Source: Gracilariopsis chorda
Taxonomy: Eukaryota; Rhodophyta; Florideophyceae; Gracilariales; Gracilariaceae
Reading direction: 5' to 3'
DNA length: 64,000 nt
NCBI GenBank assembly: GCA_003194525.1
Contig: NBIV01000125.1
Coordinates: 1-64,000 of the forward strand
The position numbers and the translations under genes were made by a program. Shown here piece after piece: positions 53,916 through 64,000 of the stretch (position 1 is the stretch's first letter; each line of letters starts with the position of its first letter). Below the pieces are notes generated by a model, which saw only the letters and a list, made by a program, of their open reading frames with translations, did not search any database and had not been told where the DNA came from.

Positions 53916-55521
53916 TTAGACGTTTTCCGCCTGTGGTGTTACGGTGGCGGCTTCCTCTGTCGTCTCCGCACCAGTGACCAGAATAACCTGTTGATTTCTA
54001 GGAGGTTCATTGTTCTGAACCTGTCGGTTTCCGCCCATTTGGCCTAATAAAACCTGACGGTTGCGCTGAAGCACCTGTAGGAGCGCTGCTTTACACTTAG
54101 AGGTGACATTTGAACATGTCGTAGCCAAGTGGTGTGGTGACAGGCAAAACCAACAAAAGAGATTCCCAGTGGTTGGATCCCTCAAAGCCATCCTGGTTCC
54201 GCGCATTGACATCCTGTCCATCAGTTGGACACGCACCGTATGGTACTAAGACCACTGACTCTAGGGTGGGGTCCTACCACGTGGTTGTATCACGAGTACC
54301 TGTTGATCAGGGATAGACACCTGCCTGGCTGGCGTGGATACGTTCGAGGTTGATGTTGCCATTGGGGACATCCAGGCACATGAAAGAGAGAGCGATTCGC
54401 TTTTGGACCCGGTGTGTACCAAATGAACCGTGGTTCAAAATTTTGTCACATCGTGCGCCCTGTCCTCTTAGGGTGACGAATAATCTACATCCAGGAACCT
54501 CCGTTTCGGTTTATCCTTGCCAGGCTTGACAAACGTACTGGGTTGTCTTCGACTGGCTCGGTGATTGTCTCCAAGGGCTTGCGCATATCGTGCGAGCCCG
54601 TTATAATCCACCTCTCGGTTTGTCGCGAGGTAATTACTCATCTTCGACCACATGGCTTCGTCGATGTTATCGGCTAGCAGCGACTTCAACGGCGTGGTGC
54701 TGAATGAATTAGAAAAGCGGGAGTCCATCGCAAACAACGACTTCTTGAAATCCAATTCGGTTTGTACTAACCTCTGATGGTAACCTAGAAGCTCAGCGTA
54801 AGCTTCCTGAATAATGTCGTCGGTCGCATAGGTTCCCACAAGGTAGTTGATGACCTGTGAATAAGTCCTTTTGGTCTTCATCAACCGACATGGTATTTCC
54901 TTGCGTCCTACTATGGAGCAAGGAAGCGGCCTGCTTCTTAAAGTACAACTGAAATAACCACATGACTGCAACTTCTGGAAAACTATTCTGGTCACAGCCA
55001 ATCTTGAAACTTTGAAGGAAATTAATGATTGCCGTGGGATCATCACCTGTGAAGTTAGTATCACCCATTTGGAAACCAAGCCGTTTGTACTGCTTGGTAA
55101 TCTTCTGAGACACCTGTAAGGTATACTCAGAACCACGGTTCCGTACCCTGAGAGTGCTGAATTCAGCCGTCTAGGGGAACAAGTCGTTCGACGGCCTAGT
55201 GACCTCCAGCTCCGAATCCGTATCGGACTCATTGTCATCGGATGAGTCATACTGTTTGGTCTTTCCTTTACAGTTTTTCTTCACCTTCCTAACTTGCCTT
55301 TCCTTCGTCATTTTCCTACCTTCACGGTGCTGGACTCGTCCTGAATAGCACAGATTGAAGGTCAATGCCCTCCGGGAGGAATTCTTGGTACTTGGTTGAT
55401 TTCTCGAATGTTTCGGTAATTTAGTCATTACATGAACTATGACCACTAATAGTGGATATGAAACGTGGGACATGGAAGAGTCAATTGGTGGTTGGCCACA
55501 GTAGTGGGCATGAACCACCAA
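53916..55521 (-). pseudogene. Gag polyprotein of element B
   Basis: Reads from 55521 through a basic N-terminus and an acidic stretch (SSDDNESDTDSELEV), past TAG at 55171, into the capsid-like part (YKRLGFQMGDTNFTGDDPTA), with a frameshift near 54840-54870, then INYLVGTYATDDIIQEAYAE and LARYAQALGDNHRAS, several stops, and a canonical zinc knuckle CWFCLSPHHLATTC (CX2CX4HX4C) at about 54150-54100. Similar to C gag, which has lost the knuckle His. Confidence 0.8.
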
Positions 55522-56258
55522 ATTGGAGCATAATTGTTAATTTTATTTATTAGTTTTACACCCATTTCTGGGATGGTTAGTACTTAATGCGCCGGCGAGT
55601 TGCCGTCACACCGGTAAACGTTCTACAACCAGGGACTCGGACCTGGAGAATTAGCTCTAGACCTCACCGCCATCGTGTGTTCTCTACTCCATCTTGGAGG
55701 GAAGCACCGTAGCATACGGAAAGTCTAACCCCATCTAAAGAACCCCATTATTCGGATTGTTATGCCAACGGTATTGGTGTTGGCCTTGTATAAGCTCTAT
55801 ATACCGGGACTGCCATTAGTGTTTGTCACGACACTCGTGACTCAGCTCCCCCTTATTCTTCCCTTTAAAGGGTGCCTTTCCCACTACCCACCGCTCGTGT
55901 TCACGCGGGCCAGTACCGTGGAAACCCCACCTTTCTAGAAGACGACCGCCCCCACACACTGCTCCTGCAGATACCCGATTCTTTCCTCAACCTCCCTGCG
56001 CAAGTCGCGACGGGTGGTTTCGGCCTTACAACCCGCCACAGTCGTGCCACTCCTGCGAGGGATCTACCCAACTGGGCTCACTTCTAACGAGGAAAGATCT
56101 CCAACATCTTTCGGTGCACTCCTGCTTCCGAGCATTGCACTAAAAAGTGGTCTCCTAACTTAGACGACCTAGAATCGGTTTTGTGTGGGTTCCCTCTTTC
56201 GAGGTTTTGTTTCTTTTGTTTGTTTTCCGGAAGTATCGTTGTTTTCCCATCATAACGG
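55522..56258. other. Shared 5' region of elements B (minus) and D (plus)
   Basis: About 740 bp between two divergent gag genes, so it should hold both 5' leaders and LTR sequence. TATAAGCTCTATATA at about 55789-55804 is a TATA-like site that could serve D. No gene recognised; ORF 55872-56087 has no homology seen. Confidence 0.45.
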
Positions 56259-56546
56259 TTGGCCCTCATGTCAAGGAAGCCCTCCTCCGCGCAGCCTGCG
56301 ACTACGCACAGCCGCTCCCAGAATGGTGGAGATAATCCCGAAGTTCGGTTCGTTTCTCGGATTCCGACTCGGGCTAAATCCAGCCATGATGGGGGTGCCT
56401 CGTCTAGGACTTCAAACCAGCCCCAGGAACTCCGGTACGCCACGTCGACCCCGTTATCGAATGCAGTGGATAGTGCTCATCCGGCTCCGGCCGTCGCTGC
56501 CACCGCACCTGAACCCCGTCTGACGGGCGATAACCCCCCCAGGTGA
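56259..56546 (+). CDS. Possible small ORF ahead of gag in element D
   Basis: 95 codons, Ala/Pro/Ser-rich, ending 40 bases before gag in the +1 offset. The counterpart in element A (6967-7197 minus) has the same position and composition. Function unknown. Confidence 0.3.
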   Translation: MALMSRKPSSAQPATTHSRSQNGGDNPEVRFVSRIPTRAKSSHDGGASSRTSNQPQELRYATSTPLSNAVDSAHPAPAVAATAPEPRLTGDNPPR

Positions 56547-56586
56547 ATTCCCTGGATTCTAAGGGTTCACGATTTATGGAACGCCC

Positions 56587-58409
56587 ATGACACCTTTGTG
56601 GGGTGGGATGGTGATGGACACCCCTACAAAGGTGGTCGCAGAGTATCTCCGCATATTACGGTCTGATGTTAACTCTATTTTAGAGAGTTTGGGGCAGCCC
56701 GCGACCCTCATAGAAGGAGTTGACTCTCGATTCGATCTATTTCGTGCCCGTCTGGAGACGTTACAGCAGTTTATCATCATGGATAAACCGTCCCCGGATA
56801 ATCTGGCACCAGCTACGTCACACAACGACCAGCACCAGCATGATGGAAGGAAGAGGCGCAGCTATAGCGGAAACACAAACGAGATCACTCGTATTCTGGT
56901 TCTACGACATCATCAGATTCATCTCGAAACTGCTCAGATGGTTCTAGCTCCTCGGACTCTGACTCGGAGGACGAGAAACGAGACCGTTCTACCCGCTATA
57001 TGTGGTCATCCACCACCCAAGGTGTGATTCGCACCCGCAGCAAGGTGAGAAGACAACCTGGCCTCAGAGAATTAAGGCCCACGAACCCGTTGTATCGAAA
57101 ACTATTGTCGTACTGGTATTATCAGCTGGAAGAATCCTCTTTAGAATGTACACCCCGTAGCACGGGGATGGTGACAGATTTTATAAAACGTATGCAACTC
57201 TCACTGAGTAACCATTATTATACTGGAGAAGACCCAATTATGGTGTTGGGCTTTCTTTCCCACTTTCTAGCGGAAGCTGACATCTTCGGAATGATTGAGG
57301 GACAAGCCTATTTGGCATTATCATATTTCCTATGGGGAGTGGCAGAGGACCACTACACCTCTATCAAAGGATCATCTCGTGCCTCAGAGGGAGGAGTAAC
57401 CTGCCGGCCGGAGGCTGTGCAATACTTATTGCGCTCTTATGCCACCAATACCGCCATTCAGGTTCCAATCCTCGCTTTGCGAGATACCCGTCAGTTCTCA
57501 AGCGAGACCGAAACCGATTACTCGGTGCACCTCAACAAGGCCTTCCACTGTTGTGGGAATGTATACCCCGCAGGGGAACGTTGTACCATGTTCATCGATG
57601 GCCTTGACCCGGCAATATAGAGTCTTGTCACTCGTTACGGCGAAGACAAGCGGAGAATCACTTACCTCGAGCTTGTTCAACACGCTCGATCGGAAGGGGA
57701 ACCACTTCGTGCAAGAATTCCGAATCATCAGTCTAAGCCCGCCAAGGCGTTGGTGCTGGAGAGTAATTTCTCATCGCCCTCGCTTTTAGCGCATACAACC
57801 CTCCACCAGGGATAAGACACCGTGCATGTAGCATATGGAGATGGTGTGTCTATACCAACCACGGGCTTACCATCAACGACAAAGGACACGTTCTAAACGG
57901 CGCAAGACAACCCCGTATTGTACCTGGGGAACAATCGCGTTCAGCCACAGCGAGTCCCGTTCATGAACGGTAAATCGCATTATCAACAGCCTGGATGGAA
58001 TTAAACCGGCCCTGCGGTACGCTTCTCCGATGTTCGGGATATTAACCGGCGCATCCCTGTTTTGGCTCTGATTTGCCACCTTTGCTACATCCATGGCCAT
58101 ACATAACCTTATTGTCTATGCTCACTGAAGGATATGGCCAAGGTGGTGGCAAATTACGAAGCCCTCACTCCAGCGGAGACACGTTCCATACCGATTGCTT
58201 CCTATCTTCGTGCTAAAACGGACTTCTCGCATGCCTTGCCACATATCCCGCATACAGGGCAAGCTTTGATTCACTCGAATCTGGAAGTCACGCAAACGTG
58301 CGACGCAACCACCGCTTATGGGGATAACAATCCCGGCCCCAGAATGAAGCCCTCGTGGCCAACGAATCTGGACTACCGCATACGGCGGGAACCTGCCAAG
58401 AAAGACTAA
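56587..58409 (+). pseudogene. Gag polyprotein of element D
   Basis: Matches A gag throughout: LRSDVNSILESLGQPATLIEG; LRPTNPLYRKLLSYWYY; GSSRASEGGVTCRPEA; and the tail KVVANYEALTPAETRSIP. It changes frame near 57000-57030, has TAG at 57618-57620, loses frame again after 57800, and carries TAA inside the zinc knuckle (CHLCYIHGHT, stop, then C) near 58071-58110. The final TAA at 58407-58409 aligns base for base with the A gag stop. Confidence 0.82.
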
Positions 58410-59612
58410 CTAAGGGAGTCTCCCCTTTGAGAGAGGAGTCCTCAGAGATGAGGCTGTTGAAGCCCGAGGCGTCACCGCCTCACTCCCCGGTGAAAATGGT
58501 TTCAAGGAAAGCCTCGCAGATGCAGACTCTGCACACTTTTCTCCGCTTCGTCGCACGTGGATACGGAGTAGAAAACCCCCGGATCCCTGATAGAGTCTTG
58601 GTCATGGCCAAGCGCAACTTCAAGGCTTATGCAGACCTTGGCCTTGAAACCCATTATTGGTGTGAGATTTCCAACAGTCCTGGACACCGGTGCAGGCCCC
58701 AACTTCATCGTGGAATGATTTCTAACCCCAAAAATGCGGTCTCATATCCGTTCCGAAATGGTTCCCAACGTCGCAGATGCCAACAACAATCCGTTAAAAA
58801 CAATGGGTACCGTCGACTTAGTCGTCCAATTGGGCACCTCCTTGGTGAAGCTCGACTTTATTGTTTGTTGATCATCGGCCGCTCCAGTCATACTGGGTTG
58901 TGATTACAGCGACAGATTTGTCGACGAAATCAGGCCCCGCCTTAGGCTAGTGGAATTCGACGACGGATAGTCAGTCCCGATAGTCCGTCGCCAGCTAAAG
59001 CGTGCTTCACAGAGGCAAGTACCACTACCTGCTAAGCAGGAACCACCGCTCTCGTCTCGCGACTCCATCAAACGTCGAGTCGCAACCTCGGTTCCCATAC
59101 CGCCTGAGTCCCAAGTCTGTTGCAATCAACATGGTCTTCGGGGTTTTCAACCTCTGTCCTCGTTATAAGAGAAATACCAGCTGGCGCTGGCAAATGGAAT
59201 TGTTCACGTTACCCCGGATGCTTCTTTCCGGATACTAGTTGCCAATTTTAGCCAACGCCTCCAGTACCTGGTAAAGAACCAAGTAGTTGGAAGCGTCACT
59301 CCACACCACCTTGGCATGCTCCCAACGAAGATGACGACAGCCATAGTTCTCGGATTTGCCGCCTTTTCTGAGGAAGCCACCACCACCACCGACGAAGTAT
59401 CGTCAAAGGAAGGAGAGGAAACCGTTGTTTCTTACTTTGAACACCCCGAATAACTCTGAACCAACGGCCAAACCTGTATCACAGGACAATTTTACAGCTC
59501 GTTCTGACCGAGTCGATCCCATAAAGGCACTCAAAGATATAGACCTCGGCCATGTGCCGGAGTCACACCGCGACAAACTCCCTGCAGTGCCACGGGAATT
59601 TACCACGATTTG
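58410..59612 (+). pseudogene. Protease and spacer region of element D
   Basis: The first part (RIPDRVLVMAKRNFKAYADLGL) matches A pol. After a frameshift near 58660 the active site DTGAGPNF can be read at about 58685. Further frames carry pieces of the spacer (LGHVPESHRDKLP, matching A's LDHINESHREKFR). No continuous ORF remains. Confidence 0.75.
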
Positions 59613-59658
59613 AGGTGGCTCGCTCGCCGAGATTAATGCTACGGATTACCGGATAGAT

Positions 59659-60437
59659 TTGTTACCAGGTGCACGTCTGATGGCACATCCCCGTTACAGG
59701 GCAGGACCGAAAGCTCTGGGAGAGGAGCAGTCTAAAGTGGACCAAATGCTCAGCGCAGGTGTGATAGAGCTCCCTCAATCACCCTGGGTATCCCCAATTG
59801 TACTGGCTTTAAAGACCAATGGAAGCTGGAGGTTCTGGGTCAACTATTGTCGGTTCAATGCCGTGAATGTTAGGGACACATATCTCATCCCTCGTATAGG
59901 CGAGTGCATCGACTCCCTCGGAGACGCTACCGTGTTCATGGCTTTGGATGCCGATTGGGGTTATTGGCCGGCCCCTGTTAGACAGAAGGATGGCGCTAAG
60001 ACCGCATTCACCCCCCACGCTGGATCGTACAGCTTCAAGGGGATGCCATTTGGTTTGACCAACGCTACAGCTATCACCGTGCAATAGATATTCTATTGAA
60101 CCGCTTCAAGTGGCGGAGCGGCCTGGTCTACCTGGATGATATTATCATCTTCTCCAATAATTTGGACGACCATCTCACCCATGTTAGGGACATTTTTACC
60201 GTGCTCTGCGATGCGGGAATTACCCTCAAGTTGAGGAAGTGCGAGTTTTTCACCGATACAGTCAAGTATCTTGGACGTATCATCCGTCCGGGACGGTTAG
60301 TGATCGAGAAGGCTCGCGTCACGTCCCTCGTTGAGTCCAAGGAACCCCGCGCTCAAACGGAACTCCGCTCCTTCTTGGGGCTGATCCACGTCTACCCACG
60401 GTTTATCCCGAACTTTTTGGAGATCATAGCACCTTGA
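59659..60437 (+). pseudogene. Reverse transcriptase of element D
   Basis: Two ORFs: 59659-60087 (GVIELPQSPWVSPIVLAL, FWVNYCRFNAVNVRD, MPFGLTNAT) and 60096-60437 after a frameshift (LVYLDDIIIFSNNLDDHL, LRSFLGLIHVYPRFIP). YLDD is intact, but FCVDYRRLN has become FWVNYCRFN, replacing a conserved Asp. Confidence 0.85.
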
Positions 60438-60935
60438 ACGCGTTCTCAGTCAAAGGAAATATCTCACAGTTGGGACAATTCACGTCCGAGCAATTGGAAG
60501 CGTTTAACTACTTAAAGGAGGCTGTCACGTCATCACATATCTTATCTTTACCCAAACTGCTCTTGTACTCTGTGGAAACGGACTCCAGCGATTACCAAGT
60601 TGGTTATGATCTTTTCTAAACCACCCCAGAGGGGGACCGAAGGCCAATTGGTTATTCGTCACGCTCGCTCAATGTCCACGAGCGGAATTACTCCGTGTCA
60701 GAGAAAGATTGTTCTGCCGTCGTGTTGGCACTTTCTACCCTACGCCCCTATCTTATGGGAGTTCATTTTATCTTATAAACAGATCATTCTTCGTTGAGGT
60801 GGTTAATGAACATATCCGATCCCTCGGGCCACCTTATGCGCTGGAAACTACGCCTTGCGGAATATGACTTCTGATTCATATATAGAAAGGGTGCGCTCAA
60901 CACCCAAGCCGACACTTTGTCGCGTTTAACCACAA
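60434..60935 (+). pseudogene. RNase H of element D
   Basis: Starts with ETDSSDYQVG (60570-60600), then frames shift; later pieces read NYSVSEKD and TPYLMG-like sequence before NTQADTLSRL near 60900. Several breaks; no usable frame. Confidence 0.7.
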
Positions 60936-62103
60936 ATGGGGAAGCAATCCCAACGGAGGATGACGACATTCCATGCTTCATGGCTGAAGAACAGGATGAC
61001 CCGGAGTGGAAGTTCGAGGAATGGCGAGAACACTGGGATGAAGATGCTGACTTTGAAAACTTACTTGAATCTGGCGAGACCCCTGAGAACCCTGTACCGG
61101 GAAGTTTTGTACCGGTTTCACCGGAGGAGTGGATCCGAAAACAATTCGGTGACCCCTTCTGTATGAAGATTCGTCCCCGTTTAAACGGTGGTGAAGACCT
61201 GCCTTTCGAGGTGAACGATAAAGGCTACCTCATTCGGTTGATCGAAGCTCGCCCACAGACTGTGGTACCTCATTTCCTGCAGTTGCGAGTGTTACATCTC
61301 TCGCACTATGCGAAGCTCATTGGCTACGTAGATGGGAGGAAGGTCTACTTCACCCTGCCGAGGGCTACTTACTGGCCCGCCGTGGTGGTTGATTGCTATG
61401 CCACTGTGTGGTTTTGTACCTAAGCTCGAAGAAACGGGTGAAGCTCCGCAGGAACGGGAATAAAATGAAGTTATTCCGTGCCAGGGCACCACTCGCGTTT
61501 ATGGCAGTCGATATTCTCGGACCTCTCCTCACTACAAAGAGAGGCAACAAGTTCTTAATTGTGATCACCGATCGCTTTTCGAAGCTTGTTCGGACTGTCC
61601 CTCGTCGGAGGGTAACCGGTTTCACGGTGGCCCAGGCTCTGGTAACGCATTGGATTCTTGTCTACGGTACTCCTGTAGAGGTGCTCTCCGGAAACAAGAG
61701 GCAGTTCGCGTCCAACTTCTTCCAGGATGTTTGTCGCATCCTAGACGTGAAGAACTTGTTCACGACTACATACCATCCCCAATGTAATGGGCAAGTCGAA
61801 TGGTTCAACCGGACTTTGTTGGCCTCTCTCTCTTCCTACGTTGCTCATCACCCCAAGACTTGGGACTTGTATACAGATGGTTTAAAAATTGCATACAATC
61901 CGCAAGTTCACCAGACTACCGAAGTATCAACGTTTGAGTTGGTTCTATCTCGTTCACCCTCGCCTGTGGCGTTAGAATCTCAAGCCACCTTGGACAATTT
62001 CCCATCTGTAGGTCACTACCGCCAGGAATGGAAGCAATGGCTTACTAAACGGGTCCCCGCAGCGCGGAAGTCTATGGAACGCGCACAAGCCGCGTACAAG
62101 TAG
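60917..62103 (+). pseudogene. Integrase of element D
   Basis: 60917-61423 covers the acidic linker and zinc module (LSHYAKLIGY, TLPRATYWP). 61393-62103 holds the core: AVDILGP (first Asp), VLSGNKRQF where relatives have LLSDNGSQF (second Asp lost), and GQVEWFNRT (Glu kept). A frameshift and stop lie between the two parts near 61400, and TAG at 62101-62103 ends the core. Confidence 0.85.
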
Positions 62104-63749
62104 AATTTCGACGCTCGTCTACGAGATAATGCTCCCCGCATACGGGCTACTACCTACGTTTTTATACGGAAATAATATTATAACCCGGAACGGGAGAAGC
62201 GTCACAAGCTTTCGTTTGAGACGGATGGACCATTTAAAGTGGTATAAGTTAACTACGACACTGTCGTAGTGGAAATGGGCAACCCACACGAGCGGATTTC
62301 CCGCGATCGTGTTGTACCTGCCCCTCCTCCCTCGTCTGCGGTTGTCCTGTAAACAGGTAAAGCCACCTCTACGGAATCAGTAAGGCCGGAAACCCCCGGA
62401 CCAAATATACCGACTACTCTACCACACCCTACTCGGGGCCTCTCAGAATTACCGACTTTGTTGGAACCCCCGGCTCAGCCGGATCATTCACTCCCAAACG
62501 GACCTTTCCTTACTGCTAACATTACCACCTCTTGGGCACACATCTACACCCGCCATGTGGGATATCCTACTGCTACTCCCCTTGTTCCGTCTAAGGAGGA
62601 GGAGGGGACCTATCGCTCCGATGGGAATTTACTACCATTGCAACGGGATCTGAGCCATGGAACACGGAAGGTCGATGAAGCCTCTCAATCGCCCACACAG
62701 GGTTTCGGAACGACGCAGTTACACCGTATGATACGGGAGAGTGGACCGAAATCGCAGTCTGTAACCCTGAACCAGGGTAATTCTCTGAATGAGGATAGCG
62801 GTATCGTTTCGCAGACCCCTCACCAGGGTGCAATTGCAGAACCGTCGTCGACGGAATTTCCCGCCAAAACGGATTCCTCAGCACCATCCACACCGCTGAT
62901 AGCGGGCAACGCACGCGTTGGAACACCCGCAACTCTGGAAATTGAAGAGACCCTCTTGAGGGAGTAAAGCAGGAATGCACCTCTTGCAACTCACCTCCCT
63001 AGCTCTACAGCCCCGGGTTTGTGAACCGATCATAACGAGAATGTGATCCGAACTTTGGAGATCAAATTGCTGAAGTATCTGCGAAATTGCGGTTATATAC
63101 CGAGCGTCTCGGAAACATCCGGCGTCCTCGCCAGGTTTAAACCGGTCGTCCTGGATGATGCATCTCTTGAGGAAGGCATCACACCTCAATTAGAGGCAAA
63201 GTCCCCGGACAGGGTGTCCATGGCTCTAGCTGTACACGTCCCATCAGGGAGTTTGAGGCAACACACCGGAGCACCAGAAGTAACCTCCAGATACCGGGGG
63301 CCAACACAGCAGTGCACGGCGCAGCCGGACAGTGTAAGGCCCCAAGGAAGACGGAACGCAAGGAGGCGGTTTAGGACCACATGTTGTGGGAGTCACGTGA
63401 ACGCACGGAGATTGTGCGCCCCGCACCACTCATCGCACGACGTGGAAAGCCGTACAAGAGAATGACCACCGCAACTCCTTCAAAGCGGCAAGATGCTCCC
63501 AAGCTCTTGGTTCGACCGTACTACCGTCAACATGGGACGGAGGTCCCCCCGTACACTAGCGGTACGACCCAATTACCGTATAACGCGGCACCCGTTCCAC
63601 GAAGACACCCTCTTGAGGGATATTACTCCGCACTCTGCGCCGCAACATTCGAGCGAAGCCAGCACGTTGCATCCTGACAAAATATTCCGTGCCACAGGCA
63701 ACCCCTGACAAGTGAGGCCACCATAACACGGCAAGACCGGCAAGTATAA
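62104..63749 (+). pseudogene. Decayed C-terminal tail of element D pol
   Basis: After TAG at 62101 the match to A's C-terminal region continues in pieces (YYNPEREKRHKL near 62180). The ORF at 62458-62967 is a Ser/Pro/Glu-rich tail like that of A. 62968-63749 has only unrecognised short ORFs (63043-63465 is the longest plus-strand one). Confidence 0.55.
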
Positions 63750-63905
63750 AAACAAGAGTTTGTAATTGACCGACTCGTCGGGCATACCTGGAATCAGGAA
63801 GGTATCCTAAGATATCGCGTCCGTGGGTACAGATATGACCCAAGCTGGGACACCATTGGAACCCATCGAGCACCTCCCCCGTTCCAAAGTTTTCCAATAT
63901 CAACG
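63750..63905 (+). pseudogene. Chromodomain remnant of element D
   Basis: The frame opened by TAA at 63747 reads EFVIDRLVGHTW, then YRVRGYRYDPSWDTIGTH. It matches the A chromodomain, but the RWYGY core is RGYRY and the W/E of DTWEP are lost. Too degenerate to fold normally. Confidence 0.75.
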
Positions 63906-63972
63906 CAGTGTGGGTACTGCGAATCCAGCTACGCTGTGAAACGCCCAAGTGGTATAAAAACGCCGCGAAGCC

Positions 63973-63996
63973 GGGGAAGGTAGGAAAGAGGAGGAC
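63973..63996 (+). promoter_or_regulatory. Candidate polypurine tract of element D
   Basis: GGGGAAGGTAGGAAAGAGGAGGA, almost all purine, lies where the plus-strand primer and then the 3' LTR are expected. Confidence 0.55.
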
Positions 63997-64000
63997 ACCC

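Larger units (their letters stand above)
49260..55521 (-). mobile_element. Ty3/gypsy element B, split by pogo 3
   Basis: On the minus strand: gag (55521-53916), protease, RT and RNase H (52836-51580), then pogo 3, then the last codons of RNase H to TAG at 49260. It is related to element C in gag and pol. No integrase follows; protein X lies at that place on the same strand. B is tail-to-tail with C and head-to-head with D. Confidence 0.85.
56259..64000 (+). mobile_element. Ty3/gypsy chromovirus element D, heavily broken (right end outside window)
   Basis: Same gene order and family as element A, in the opposite orientation: pre-gag ORF, gag with knuckle, protease, RT, RNase H, integrase, chromodomain and a purine tract. 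It has many stops and frameshifts and has lost at least one integrase catalytic residue, so it is older than A or C. The 3' LTR should begin at or just beyond the window edge. Confidence 0.9.

Noticed and set aside
55621..55680. tRNA-like T-arm (CCAGGTCCGAGTCCCTGG on the minus strand)
   Set aside because: The loop is one base too long and no matching acceptor, D or anticodon arms can be drawn around it.

Overview
This is a eukaryotic, repeat-dominated window. I see no rRNA, tRNA, CRISPR array or bacterial operon. It holds Ty3/gypsy chromovirus retrotransposons, PIF/Harbinger and pogo/Tc1-type DNA transposons, and decayed host-type genes (a DEAH splicing helicase, a bZIP factor, a dsRNA-binding protein). 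Coding regions are almost intron-free and tightly spaced. A compact, transposon-rich alga, perhaps a red alga, fits, but this is inference and no species can be fixed. Retroelements look GC-richer than the DNA-transposon and host-gene blocks.

Layout. 1-8252: Ty3/gypsy element A, minus strand, running off the left edge inside its chromodomain. 8253-9034: tail of pogo-like element 1, its front cut away at A's edge. 9035-11430: Harbinger element H1 with clear TIRs and TAA target duplications. 11621-12340: a 720-bp MITE with TTA duplications. 12344-20493 (H2) and 20506-27409 (H3): two large Harbinger-type elements abutting end to end in inverted orientation. Each has a transposase and an accessory ORF1 pointing inward from opposite ends, with host-type genes between them: a dsRNA-binding-domain protein in H2 (split by pogo element 2), and a DEAH helicase plus a bZIP factor in H3. 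27410-30291: little recognisable. 30292-31967: a broken copy of an unrecognised protein called X here. 33712-36312: decayed gene with a ParB-like motif. 36325-37203: a direct duplication enclosing a MITE-like inverted repeat with internal tandem repeats. 37323-39401: two convergent decayed ORFs. 39742-46000: gypsy element C, plus strand, the best preserved. 46402-48480: second copy of X. 49260-55521: gypsy element B, minus strand, split inside RNase H by pogo element 3 (49343-51577). 56259-64000: gypsy element D, plus strand, a heavily broken relative of A, ending in a purine tract at the window edge.

How the parts relate. A and D belong to one gag-pol family; B and C belong to a second pair. 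Insertions are nested: pogo 3 lies in B, pogo 2 in the dsRBD gene, H1 at the tail of pogo 1. Most long genes stay in one reading frame and are broken mainly by nonsense codons, so the region decayed largely by point mutation. The least explained element is protein X, present twice in clearly homologous but broken form; one copy sits where element B should carry its integrase.
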